DNA of 36,137 bases from Oscillospiraceae bacterium (GTDB lineage Bacteria > Bacillota > Clostridia > Oscillospirales > CAG-272). The notes below the pieces were generated by a model. The model saw nothing but the letters and a program-made list of their open reading frames with translations, was not told the origin of the DNA and made no database searches. Positions within the stretch are counted from its first letter, which is position 1. The number at the start of each line of letters is the position of its first letter. Location of the stretch: the NCBI GenBank assembly GCA_015064285.1, contig SVSN01000024.1, positions 1-36,137 on the forward strand. The letters are read 5' to 3'. The position numbers and the translations under genes were made by a program. Positions 1 through 7,494 of the stretch are shown here, piece after piece.

Positions 1-449
1 CCGGCAGTGACATCATTTCGCTCCACTGCCCGCTGACGGAAGAAACCTACCATGTGATTGATGAAGCGGCGCTGGAAAAGTGCAGAAAAGGCGTGGTGCT
101 GCTGAATACGTCCCGGGGGGCGCTGGTGGATGCGGAAGCGCTGCTGGCCGGTATCAAATCCCGGAAAGTAGGCGCGGCATGTCTGGATGTATATGAAGAA
201 GAATCTGATCTGTTCTTCGAAGATTTCTCGGGACACATTCTGAACGACGACACCCTGGCCCGGCTGATTTCCATGCCCAACGTGATTGTAACATCCCATC
301 AGGCGTTCCTGACGGAAGAAGCGCTGAACAACATCGCAGAAACCACAGTACAGAACCTGGTGGAATTCTTTGAAAAACAGCAGTGCCCCAACGAACTCTG
401 CTACCGCTGCGGAACGGCGGAAGACTGCAGAACCGGAAAATGCTTCTGA
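1..449 (+). CDS. D-lactate dehydrogenase-like 2-hydroxyacid dehydrogenase (5' end outside window)
   Basis: NAD-dependent D-isomer-specific 2-hydroxyacid dehydrogenase, most like fermentative D-lactate dehydrogenase (pyruvate to D-lactate, cytoplasm). The reading frame is open from base 3, so the gene starts upstream and only about the last 148 residues are here. Visible family motifs are SDIISLHCPLT, NTSRGALVD (substrate-binding Arg), CLDVYEEE (catalytic-pair Glu) and SHQAFLTEEAL (catalytic His). The segment between LDVYEEE and the His motif is the long form seen in D-lactate dehydrogenases rather than in glycerate dehydrogenases. The protein ends in an unusual cysteine-rich tail, five Cys within the last 21 residues with spacing C-x4-C-x2-C-x5-C-x4-C. 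A 4Fe-4S protein gene follows after 12 bp, so the two are very likely co-transcribed. Family assignment is firm; substrate is inferred. Confidence 0.88.
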   Translation, partial: GSDIISLHCPLTEETYHVIDEAALEKCRKGVVLLNTSRGALVDAEALLAGIKSRKVGAACLDVYEEESDLFFEDFSGHILNDDTLARLISMPNVIVTSHQAFLTEEALNNIAETTVQNLVEFFEKQQCPNELCYRCGTAEDCRTGKCF

Positions 450-461
450 GGAGGAGAAACG

Positions 462-1166
462 ATGAAGAGAAAAATAATCAGAATTGACGAAGATAAATGC
501 AACGGCTGCGGCGCCTGTGCGGCTGCCTGTCATGAAGGCGCCATCGAAATGATAAACGGCAAAGCAAAACTCACAAGAGAAGATTACTGCGACGGTCTGG
601 GTGACTGTCTCCCGGCCTGCCCCACGGATGCCATCAGCTTTGAAGAAAGAGAAGCACCGGCATACAATGAAGAGGCGGTACGGCAGGCAAAAATACAGAA
701 GCACGGTGCAGCGTTCCCCTGCGGCTGTCCCGGTACCCAGTCCAGAGCCATCAGAAGAGAAGTGCCTGCTCCCATCAGCAGACCGGCTTCCGGCAGTGTA
801 ACCAGTCAGCTGCAGCAGTGGCCCTGCCAGATCCGGCTGGTTCCGGTGAACGCGCCCTACTTTGACGGCGCCAACCTGCTGATCGCGGCAGACTGCACGG
901 CATATGCGTACAGCAGTTTCCATAACGACTTTATCCGGAACCACATTACCCTGATCGGCTGTCCGAAGCTGGACGAAGGAGATTATGCGGAAAAACTGAC
1001 CGAAATTCTCCGGAAGAACGATATCAGAAGCGTAAAGGTGGTGCGGATGGAAGTTCCCTGCTGCGGGGGGATCGAAAACGCAGTGAAAAGGGCTCTGCAG
1101 GCCAGCGGAAAGTTCATTCCGTGGCAGGTAGTCACCATTTCCACCGACGGAAAAATTCTGGACTGA
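462..1166 (+). CDS. 4Fe-4S ferredoxin-type protein with C-terminal Cys-motif domain
   Basis: A 234-residue iron-sulfur protein. Residues 8-62 are a ferredoxin-like domain: the first motif is C-x2-C-x2-C-x3-C (C13, C16, C19, C23) and the second is C-x5-C-x3-C-P, a variant dicluster pattern. The rest, about residues 80-234, carries conserved-looking CGCPG and CCGG motifs and an IAADCTAYAY stretch. It resembles the Clostridia family of 4Fe-4S proteins found beside hydroxylamine reductase, D-lactate dehydrogenase or redox genes, whose exact role is not known to me. No signal peptide or membrane segment, so it is cytoplasmic. A strong GAGGAGG ribosome site sits before the ATG, 12 bp after the dehydrogenase. 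Electron transfer is inferred from the cluster motifs. Confidence 0.8.
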   Translation: MKRKIIRIDEDKCNGCGACAAACHEGAIEMINGKAKLTREDYCDGLGDCLPACPTDAISFEEREAPAYNEEAVRQAKIQKHGAAFPCGCPGTQSRAIRREVPAPISRPASGSVTSQLQQWPCQIRLVPVNAPYFDGANLLIAADCTAYAYSSFHNDFIRNHITLIGCPKLDEGDYAEKLTEILRKNDIRSVKVVRMEVPCCGGIENAVKRALQASGKFIPWQVVTISTDGKILD

Positions 1167-1177
1167 TAAAAAATCTC

Positions 1178-1206
1178 TTGCTGAAATGCAAAAAATGTGC
1201 TATACT
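1178..1206 (+). promoter_or_regulatory. Sigma-A promoter for the flavodiiron gene
   Basis: TTGCTG at 1178-1183, exactly 17 bp, then TATACT at 1201-1206. It lies right after the iron-sulfur gene stop and 32 bp before the flavodiiron start codon, so that gene has its own promoter. Confidence 0.7.
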
Positions 1207-1237
1207 TAGTATCAGCAAAACAGAAAGGACACATACC

Positions 1238-3028
1238 ATGAAAATTACAAACGACATCAAATATATCGGCGTCAATGACCATAAAGTAGATCTGTTTGAA
1301 GGTCAGTACAACGTGCCAGGTGGCATTTCCTATAACTCCTATGTGATTCTTGACGATAAAATTGCCGTGATGGATACCGTGGATGCAGGCTTTACCCACG
1401 AATGGCTGGACAATCTGCAGAATACTCTGGGGAACAGAAAGCCCGACTACCTGGTAGTGCATCACATGGAACCGGATCATTCCGCAAACATCTTCACCTT
1501 TGCCAGAACCTACCCGGATGCCATGATTGTCTCTTCCGCCAAGGCATTTGCCATGATGCAGAACTTCTTCGGTACCGGCTTTGAAGATCGTCGGATCGTT
1601 GTGGGCGGCGGCGATACGCTGGAACTGGGCAAGCATACCCTGACCTTTGTGACCGCTCCCATGGTACACTGGCCGGAAGTGATCGTGTCTTATGACAGCA
1701 CTGACAAGGTTCTGTTCTCTGCTGACGGTTTCGGCAAGTTCGGTGCGCTGGATGTGAACGAACCCTGGGAAGATGAAGCCCGCCGGTATTTCATCGGCAT
1801 CGTAGGCAAGTATGGTGCACAGGTACAGGTGCTGCTGAAGAAAGCGGCTGCCCTGGATATCCAGATGATCTGCCCCCTCCATGGCCCTGTACTGAAGGAA
1901 AATCTGGGTCACTATCTGAATCTGTACAATACCTGGTCCAGCTATCAGCCGGAAGAAGACGGCATCATGATTGCCTACACCTCCATCTACGGCAACACCA
2001 AAAAGGCTGTGCAGATGCTGGCGGAAAAACTCGGTGCCAACGGCTGTCCCAAGGTGGTTGTGCATGACCTGGCCAGAGGCGATATGGCGGAAGCGGTGAG
2101 TGATGCTTTCCGGTACAGCAAGCTGGTACTGGCTACCACCACCTATAACGCCGATATTTTCCCCTTCATGCGGGAATTCATTGATCACCTGACCGAACGG
2201 AATTTCCAGAACCGCACCGTAGCCTTCATCGAAAACGGCAGCTGGGCTCCCATGGCCGCCAAAATCATGAAAGGGATGCTGGAGAACAGCAAGAACCTGA
2301 CCTGGGCGGAAAATACCGTGAAGATCCTGTCCGCCCTGAACGAAGAAAGCACTGCACAGCTGAACGCTCTTGCGGATGAACTCAGCAGGGAATATCTGGC
2401 AAGACAGGACGCTACCGCCAACAAGAACGACCTGACCGCGCTTTTCAACATCGGATACGGTCTGTATGTGGTAACTTCCCATGACGGCAAAAAAGACAAC
2501 GGTCTGATCGTCAACACTGTCACCCAGGTGACCAACACACCCAACCGGGTTGCCGTGACCATCAATAAAGAAAACTACTCCCATCATGTCATCAGGCAGA
2601 CCGGCAAGATGAACATCAACTGCCTGACGGAATCCGCTCCTTTTGCCGCCTTTGAAACATTCGGGTTCCAGAGCGGCAGAAATGTAGATAAATTTGCGGA
2701 CTGTGAACCCCTCCGTTCCGATAACGGACTGGTGTTCCTGCCCCGGCACATCAACTCCTTCCTGTCCCTGAAGGTGGAACAATATGTGGATCTGGATACT
2801 CACGGTATGTTCATCTGCTCGGTAACGGAAGCCAGAGTGATCTCCGATCAGCCCACAATGACCTACACCTATTATCAGGAAAACGTAAAGCCGAAGCCGG
2901 AAACCGAAGGCAAGAAGGGCTACGTCTGCAAGGTGTGCGGATATGTGTATGAAGGCGATGAGCTGCCGGAAGGCTACATCTGCCCGCTCTGCAAGCACGG
3001 AGCCGCTGATTTCGAAGAGATCCGGTAA
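1238..3028 (+). CDS. Flavodiiron protein fused to flavin reductase and rubredoxin domains
   Basis: A 596-residue multidomain oxygen (and possibly nitric oxide) reductase. Residues 1-240 are the metallo-beta-lactamase-like diiron domain with the ligand set H76-x-E78-x-D80-H81, H144, D163 and H215, all present. Residues 243-390 are a flavodoxin domain (YTSIYGNTKKAV binds FMN). Residues about 415-545 are a flavin reductase-like FMN-binding domain (FNIGYGLYVVTS, then TVTQVTNTPNRVAVT). Residues about 550-596 are a rubredoxin with two CxxC pairs (CKVCGY and CPLCKHG). The ATG at 1238 is chosen because it follows AGAAAGGA and the conserved N-terminus begins there; the upstream open frame lies across the promoter. 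The fusion lets one polypeptide carry electrons to the diiron site. Neighbouring ferritin and BFD-like genes point to oxygen defence and iron handling. Confidence 0.93.
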   Translation: MKITNDIKYIGVNDHKVDLFEGQYNVPGGISYNSYVILDDKIAVMDTVDAGFTHEWLDNLQNTLGNRKPDYLVVHHMEPDHSANIFTFARTYPDAMIVSSAKAFAMMQNFFGTGFEDRRIVVGGGDTLELGKHTLTFVTAPMVHWPEVIVSYDSTDKVLFSADGFGKFGALDVNEPWEDEARRYFIGIVGKYGAQVQVLLKKAAALDIQMICPLHGPVLKENLGHYLNLYNTWSSYQPEEDGIMIAYTSIYGNTKKAVQMLAEKLGANGCPKVVVHDLARGDMAEAVSDAFRYSKLVLATTTYNADIFPFMREFIDHLTERNFQNRTVAFIENGSWAPMAAKIMKGMLENSKNLTWAENTVKILSALNEESTAQLNALADELSREYLARQDATANKNDLTALFNIGYGLYVVTSHDGKKDNGLIVNTVTQVTNTPNRVAVTINKENYSHHVIRQTGKMNINCLTESAPFAAFETFGFQSGRNVDKFADCEPLRSDNGLVFLPRHINSFLSLKVEQYVDLDTHGMFICSVTEARVISDQPTMTYTYYQENVKPKPETEGKKGYVCKVCGYVYEGDELPEGYICPLCKHGAADFEEIR

Positions 3029-3086
3029 TTTCTGTATCCTATCTGCATAAGCAGAAAAAATAACATATTCATGGAGGACTGACAAT

Positions 3087-3599
3087 ATGCTGAACCCTAA
3101 GGTACATGAACTGCTGAACGCACAGATCAACAAGGAATTCTATTCTGCCTATCTGTATCTGGAAATCTCCAATTATTTTGAAGACAGAAACCTGGACGGT
3201 TTTGCCAACTGGTATATGGTACAGGCACAGGAAGAAAGAGACCACGCCATGCTGTTCTACCAGTATCTGCAGAACAACGATGCCAAAGTGACGCTGGAGG
3301 CCATCGGCAAACCGGATGTCCAGATCGAAACCGATATGGACGCTCTCCGGGCAAGCCTGAAACATGAAATCTACGTGACCTCTCTGATCAACGACATCTA
3401 TGCGGAAGCCTATGCAGCCAGAGATTTCCGTACCATGCAGTTCCTTGACTGGTTTGTGAAGGAACAGGGCGAAGAAGAGAAGAACGCCACCGATCTGATC
3501 GCCAAGATGGAGCTGTTCGGTTCTGATCCCAAGAGTCTGTACATGCTCAATCAGGAACTGGGAACCAGAGTATACGCCGCACCTTCTCTGGTACTGTAA
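3087..3599 (+). CDS. ftnA: Ferritin (non-haem, FtnA type)
   Basis: A 170-residue bacterial non-haem ferritin, which oxidises Fe(II) and stores iron in a 24-subunit cytoplasmic shell. The ferroxidase residues fall at the classic positions: E17, E50, H53, E94, Q127 and E130. The length is standard for the family. Ribosome site ATGGAGGACTGACAAT precedes the ATG at 3087. It follows the flavodiiron gene by 58 bp, and a small hairpin (3042-3055) lies in that gap without a T-run, so read-through from the flavodiiron promoter is likely. The pairing with an oxygen-reducing enzyme fits a module that lowers both oxygen and free iron. Confidence 0.95.
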   Translation: MLNPKVHELLNAQINKEFYSAYLYLEISNYFEDRNLDGFANWYMVQAQEERDHAMLFYQYLQNNDAKVTLEAIGKPDVQIETDMDALRASLKHEIYVTSLINDIYAEAYAARDFRTMQFLDWFVKEQGEEEKNATDLIAKMELFGSDPKSLYMLNQELGTRVYAAPSLVL

Positions 3600-3623
3600 T
3601 GCCTGCAAGAAAAGGAGACTGCC

Positions 3624-3833
3624 ATGAAAGAGAATTATGTAGTCTGTCATTGTAAAAAGGTAAGCTATTTCGATATAGCAGATGCACTGCATGAGCAGGA
3701 AAGCTTTGACGATGTGCTCAAAGTATTTGAAAATGTCAAAAAAGTCACCAAATGCTCCACCGGCTGCGGCGGCTGCCATGACAAAGTATTGGACATCATC
3801 TCGGAACTGATGATGGGGCACGAAAAGGTATAA
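3624..3833 (+). CDS. BFD-like [2Fe-2S]-binding protein
   Basis: A 69-residue protein of the bacterioferritin-associated ferredoxin (BFD-like, Fer2_BFD) family. It has the four-cysteine pattern C-x-C near the N-terminus (CHC, residues 8-10) and CSTGCGGC (residues 44-51) expected for one [2Fe-2S] cluster. In the family this domain can pass electrons to ferritin so that stored iron is released. Here it sits 24 bp after the ferritin gene with a good ribosome site (AAGGAGAC), which supports that partner role. The link to this non-haem ferritin rather than a haem bacterioferritin is inferred from position. Confidence 0.85.
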   Translation: MKENYVVCHCKKVSYFDIADALHEQESFDDVLKVFENVKKVTKCSTGCGGCHDKVLDIISELMMGHEKV

Positions 3834-3837
3834 AAGC

Positions 3838-3880
3838 AAAGAGTATCTTTCTGCCCGGACGGCGGAGGGATACTCTTTTA
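3838..3880 (+). terminator. Intrinsic terminator after the BFD-like gene
   Basis: Ten-base inverted repeat AAAGAGTATC (3838-3847) and GATACTCTTT (3869-3878). The arms are perfect complements and the right arm ends in a short T-run. It closes the flavodiiron-ferritin-BFD unit just before the ZIP transporter. Confidence 0.75.
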
Positions 3881-3898
3881 CCGTAATGGAGAAAATAT

Positions 3899-4651
3899 AT
3901 GGAAATGGTACTTCTGACAGCTCTGGGGGTGGGGGGCGCCACGGTGATCGGTTCGCTGATCGGCTTCCTCTGCAAAGGGTTGTCCCACAGATTTTCGGAT
4001 ATTGTACTGTCTTTTGCTGCCGGGGTCATGCTGTCCGCCGCCGTACTGGGGCTGATTCTCCCGTCACTGGAATACGGCGGTACCTATGGTCTGCTCATCA
4101 CTCTGGTGGGAATTTTCGCCGGTGCCTTTTGTCTGAACCTGATTGACAAGCTGGTTCCTCATCTGCATAAACTGGTGGGAGCCGATATCGAAGCGCACAA
4201 CAATGCCAATCTGAGCAAGGTTCTGCTGTTCGTGACTGCCATTGCTATTCACAATCTGCCGGAAGGAATTGCGGCCGGGGTTGGATTCGGTTCCGGCAAT
4301 GTATCCCAGGCACTGCTCATTGCCGGGGGGATCGCACTGCAGAATATTCCGGAAGGGATGGTTATCATCGGTCCTATGCTGGCGGCAGGGGTGTCTCCGA
4401 AGAAAACCTTTGTCTGCGCTATGATCACGGGACTGGTGGAAGTGGCCGGCACCCTGATCGGTTACTTTGCCGTTACGCTGGCGTCTGCCATTCTGCCATT
4501 TGCACTGGCCTTTGCCGGCGGTACCATGCTGTACGTGGTCAGCGACGAAATGATTCCGGAAACACATGCCCACGGGAGTGAACGGGGCGCCACATATGCA
4601 CTGCTGGCAGGCTTCTGCCTGATGCTGGTCTCCGATGTGCTGTTGGGATAA
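3899..4651 (+). CDS. ZIP-family divalent metal transporter
   Basis: A 250-residue polytopic membrane protein of the ZIP family (ZupT/GufA-like), which imports zinc, iron or manganese. Signature motifs are HNLPEGIAAGVGFG and QNIPEG on consecutive helices; these His, Asn and Glu residues form the metal site. About eight hydrophobic segments are visible. A histidine and asparagine-containing loop (GADIEAHNNANLSK) lies between helices, as in the variable cytoplasmic loop of the family. Start at 3899 follows GGAGAAAATAT; a second ATG two codons later is also possible. Position after the iron-storage genes makes iron a plausible substrate, but selectivity cannot be read from sequence. Confidence 0.9.
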   Translation: MEMVLLTALGVGGATVIGSLIGFLCKGLSHRFSDIVLSFAAGVMLSAAVLGLILPSLEYGGTYGLLITLVGIFAGAFCLNLIDKLVPHLHKLVGADIEAHNNANLSKVLLFVTAIAIHNLPEGIAAGVGFGSGNVSQALLIAGGIALQNIPEGMVIIGPMLAAGVSPKKTFVCAMITGLVEVAGTLIGYFAVTLASAILPFALAFAGGTMLYVVSDEMIPETHAHGSERGATYALLAGFCLMLVSDVLLG

Positions 4652-4725
4652 AAAGATCCGGTCATATCGGAGAAACAGAACGCACATCACAGCTCCGGCA
4701 GTATGAAAAACATATACAGCAACAG

Positions 4726-4757
4726 AAAATCCGCACCCTGTGAAAGATGCGGATTTT
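4726..4757. terminator. Bidirectional intrinsic terminator
   Basis: AAAATCCGCA (4726-4735) pairs with TGCGGATTTT (4748-4757); T-rich sequence follows on both strands. It lies between the converging ZIP (+) and acyltransferase (-) genes and can serve both. Confidence 0.85.
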
Positions 4758-4759
4758 TT

Positions 4760-5878
4760 CTATTTCTTTTTTGTTCCGATTCCAAGACGGTGGGCGGTCA
4801 GTCGGCTGCCGGGATATTTTCCGGACGGCAGTTTGCCAAGCAGCCATACAAATCCGGTCATAACACCGTAAACCAGCACAGTACGCAGGAGAAAACGCAG
4901 GGAAAGGGAGGAAAGTCCCAGATGCCGGAACAGGCTGTTGCCCATAAAAATCACCAGCGGATGGAGCAGATAGACATGATAGGACCATTTGTCTGCTGCC
5001 CGGAACAGGGAAGTGCGGAATACCTTTTTCTCCCGCCAGAGATATCCCAGACTGAGACAGGCAAGCACGGCATACATGCAGTACAGCACATGGAACAGCT
5101 CCAGCCAGGAAGCCCAGTAGACACCACGGCTCCGCAGCCAGAAGAAGATCCAGTTGACCGCTCCCAGGCCCAGCCAGGTGAAGAGCAGCGAACGGCGGTA
5201 CCTGTCCAGAAAAATACGGAACCGGTCGTAGTACAGACCGCAGTATGTACCGGCGATAAAATAAAACAGATAGGATGTAAACAGCAGACCGTTGTCCGCG
5301 AAATCCTGCCCGGTCAGAAAGCCGATCAGCTCCGGCATATAGACCTTGCTCATCAGCATGATCATCAGAGAGGTCAGCAGTCCCAGGAAAATATTGGTTT
5401 TCCGTATGATCCGCTGCCACAGAGGCAACAGCAGATAAAACTGACAGATCAGAATCACATAATAAAAGTGTCCGCAGATCTTACCGTTCAGAAACTGCAC
5501 AAGGAGCTCTGCCGGGGTAAACGATGCGGTACCATTCAGATGGAAATACAGGGCAAACAGACAGAACACAACCACATAAGGAAGCACCACACGGCGGCAT
5601 CTGCCCAGATAAAAGGCACCTGCCGTTTCCTGCCTGCCGCTCAGAAACAGTCTGACGCCGCTGAGGAAAAAGTATCCCTGCACCACAAAGGATGCCAGAC
5701 GCCAGAACCCCACCGCCAGAAAATACAGCACACTGTCTCTGGCATATCCTTCCACCGGTTCCGCCGAGATGTGGATAAACAGAACCAGCAGACAGAATAA
5801 AACGTTGCAGAAAGACAGCTCCTCCCGCCGGCGGTTTCGGGGGGCGATGGTATAGGTTACAACTTCTGTAATGTTCAT
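4760..5878 (-). CDS. Acyltransferase family 3 membrane protein
   Basis: A 372-residue integral membrane protein with about ten hydrophobic helices, matching the acyltransferase 3 (OatA/NodX/WecH-like) family that O-acylates sugars or wall polymers. Typical features are a helix-borne LFIHISAE motif near residue 34 (the His of the first helix), an FFLSG segment around residue 70, an RRVVLPY motif and a late HVYLLHPLVIF motif. The reading frame starts one base after the stop of the upstream glycosidase gene, with no obvious ribosome site, so translation is probably coupled. The acyl acceptor is unknown; pairing with a glycosidase suggests a carbohydrate target. Confidence 0.85.
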   Translation of the reverse strand: MNITEVVTYTIAPRNRRREELSFCNVLFCLLVLFIHISAEPVEGYARDSVLYFLAVGFWRLASFVVQGYFFLSGVRLFLSGRQETAGAFYLGRCRRVVLPYVVVFCLFALYFHLNGTASFTPAELLVQFLNGKICGHFYYVILICQFYLLLPLWQRIIRKTNIFLGLLTSLMIMLMSKVYMPELIGFLTGQDFADNGLLFTSYLFYFIAGTYCGLYYDRFRIFLDRYRRSLLFTWLGLGAVNWIFFWLRSRGVYWASWLELFHVLYCMYAVLACLSLGYLWREKKVFRTSLFRAADKWSYHVYLLHPLVIFMGNSLFRHLGLSSLSLRFLLRTVLVYGVMTGFVWLLGKLPSGKYPGSRLTAHRLGIGTKKK

Positions 5879-5879
5879 A

Positions 5880-7166
5880 TCAGGTCAGAATCACCACGGC
5901 GTCCATGCCTCTTCCGCAGGCACGTCCGGGAATCGTCAGCTTTCCGTCTTCGGCCAGTTTGACAGCATTGTCGATATAAACACCGGAGACAGGCTCGAAA
6001 AGTACGGCACGGGTGGGACGGAAGGAAAGCACTTGCGGGTTCAGATGTACCGGAATCCCACAGGGAATGTACAGGTATGCCCGGCTGTCGGATACCATAC
6101 CTGCCGCATAGTTGCAGTCATGGGTGTTTCCTTCTACTATATCATATACGGGCCGGAATCCGGTCAGGTCATTGTCACGGATGAAATCCCGGTAGATCCG
6201 GATCCAGCAGGCGCCCGGACGAGTAAGAGCAGTCTGCCATGTGTTGGGACAATAGGTTTCCGGTTCTCTGCGCATCTGCCAGATGCTGTGGTGGCCGTAT
6301 GTATTGCCGCAGGCGCCGCCGAACAGATTCCAGAAAGCAGCTCTGCGTACGTCATAGGCGTCAAAATAGCCCTTTTCCGGCTGGAAATTGATGGGATGAT
6401 CCTCATAACAGGGTTCGCCGTCCATGACGGGAATATAATCTTCTCTGCCGTAATCTGCTGCCATCATATCAAAACACCAGGGAGAGGGATATCCGTGGCC
6501 GGACTGCATCATATGGAAATCCAGCCAGTCCCGTCCGTGCACAAATGCCGAGGAGGAGCTGGCACCGCAGGGATGGAAGGTCATGAGGAATTTTCCCCCG
6601 TCCCCTTCTTTCAGACCGTATGCCATGGCATCAACGATCCGGTGGTGTTCTTCTGTCTGCAGTGGCCGGTCGCCCCCCAGGATCCAGAGAATATTGTTGT
6701 GGTGACGGAAGGTTTCTCCCAGAAAACGACCGTAAACTCTGGCGTTTTCTTCAGTGAAAATCTCCGGCCCTGCACCCCGCATCCGGTTGTATTTGTCGCC
6801 CCAGGTGGGCAGCATGCCGATATAGATTCCCAGTTCTTCCGCCAGAGAAACAATGTATTCCACATGGTCGAAATAGCTGTATTCTCCTTCCGTGTCCGGC
6901 AGAGCGGGATCCCAGAACCCTTCCGTATTCTTCCGCAGAGGCAGGCGGCCGCAGGCATTGGGTGTTTCCAGTCCGTTCAGTTCTGCCAGAACCACCGCCT
7001 GGATCATGTTGTATCCCTGTGCCTGCCGGGTACGGAGATACCAGGCGGCTTCCTCTCTGTCCAGGGCATGAAACAGTTCCCAGGCCGTATCGCCGATGAG
7101 ATACAAGCGGCTGCCGTCTTCCGTGGTCAGATGCCGTCTTTCCGGATGTACACGCAGTGTCTGCAT
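5880..7166 (-). CDS. GH140-like (DUF4038, apiosidase-like) glycoside hydrolase
   Basis: A 428-residue TIM-barrel glycosidase of the DUF4038/GH140 group, whose characterised members remove apiose from rhamnogalacturonan II. Motifs seen are LIGDTAWELFHALDREEA near the N-terminus, WGDKYNR, ILGGDRP (candidate acid/base Asp) and PVMDGEPCYEDHP (candidate second acidic residue). A C-terminal beta-rich part (from about residue 340, with RAYLYIPCG) corresponds to the small domain that follows DUF4038. The start at 7166 is chosen for its GGAAGGAG ribosome site and homologous N-terminus; an in-frame extension upstream runs through the promoter. No signal peptide, so the enzyme is cytoplasmic and probably acts on imported oligosaccharides. 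Substrate is inferred only. Confidence 0.82.
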   Translation of the reverse strand: MQTLRVHPERRHLTTEDGSRLYLIGDTAWELFHALDREEAAWYLRTRQAQGYNMIQAVVLAELNGLETPNACGRLPLRKNTEGFWDPALPDTEGEYSYFDHVEYIVSLAEELGIYIGMLPTWGDKYNRMRGAGPEIFTEENARVYGRFLGETFRHHNNILWILGGDRPLQTEEHHRIVDAMAYGLKEGDGGKFLMTFHPCGASSSSAFVHGRDWLDFHMMQSGHGYPSPWCFDMMAADYGREDYIPVMDGEPCYEDHPINFQPEKGYFDAYDVRRAAFWNLFGGACGNTYGHHSIWQMRREPETYCPNTWQTALTRPGACWIRIYRDFIRDNDLTGFRPVYDIVEGNTHDCNYAAGMVSDSRAYLYIPCGIPVHLNPQVLSFRPTRAVLFEPVSGVYIDNAVKLAEDGKLTIPGRACGRGMDAVVILT

Positions 7167-7204
7167 ACTTTTCTCCTTCCGTATGGATGTTTCCGTTTTC
7201 TTAA

Positions 7205-7233
7205 ATTGTATCATATTCGACAGAAAGTTGCAA
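7205..7233 (-). promoter_or_regulatory. Sigma-A promoter for the glycosidase-acyltransferase operon
   Basis: On the - strand TTGCAA (7233-7228), 17 bp, TACAAT (7210-7205). It lies about 40 bp upstream of the glycosidase start. Confidence 0.75.
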
Positions 7234-7387
7234 CCCCAAAATGAAAAAGTAAATAGAAAACAGGGTGTAAAATGGATTCGATTTATGAAATGTGAAAAAC
7301 CGACAGAATATACAGGGAAATCCATATGTGAACATTGCGGAATTTATTAACATAAGTAAAAATTATGAAAGTATAAATAATTGTTTC
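7234..7387. other. AT-rich divergent spacer with no gene seen
   Basis: The middle of the 328-bp space between the divergent glycosidase and livJ genes. It is AT-rich and holds no open frame with a ribosome site and no clear inverted repeat. Its two edges carry the opposing promoters. Confidence 0.6.
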
Positions 7388-7416
7388 TTGACTTGCAGCC
7401 TGCACACGAGTATAGT
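7388..7416 (+). promoter_or_regulatory. Sigma-A promoter for the liv operon
   Basis: TTGACT (7388-7393), 17 bp, TATAGT (7411-7416), about 80 bp before the livJ start. The leader contains a 6-bp hairpin, GATTTC (7454-7459) with GAAATC (7469-7474), followed by TTTT. This might act as a weak attenuator. Confidence 0.75.
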
Positions 7417-7494
7417 AAGATTATAAGTTTCTGAAAATAATATACCTGTATAGGATTTCCGGAGACTTGAAATCTTTTAATGTAGGTGATATGT

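Noticed and set aside
983..3133. Long open frame on the - strand (716 codons) opposite the flavodiiron gene
   Set aside because: It mirrors the codon pattern of the well-supported + strand gene, has no ribosome site and shows no recognisable domain.
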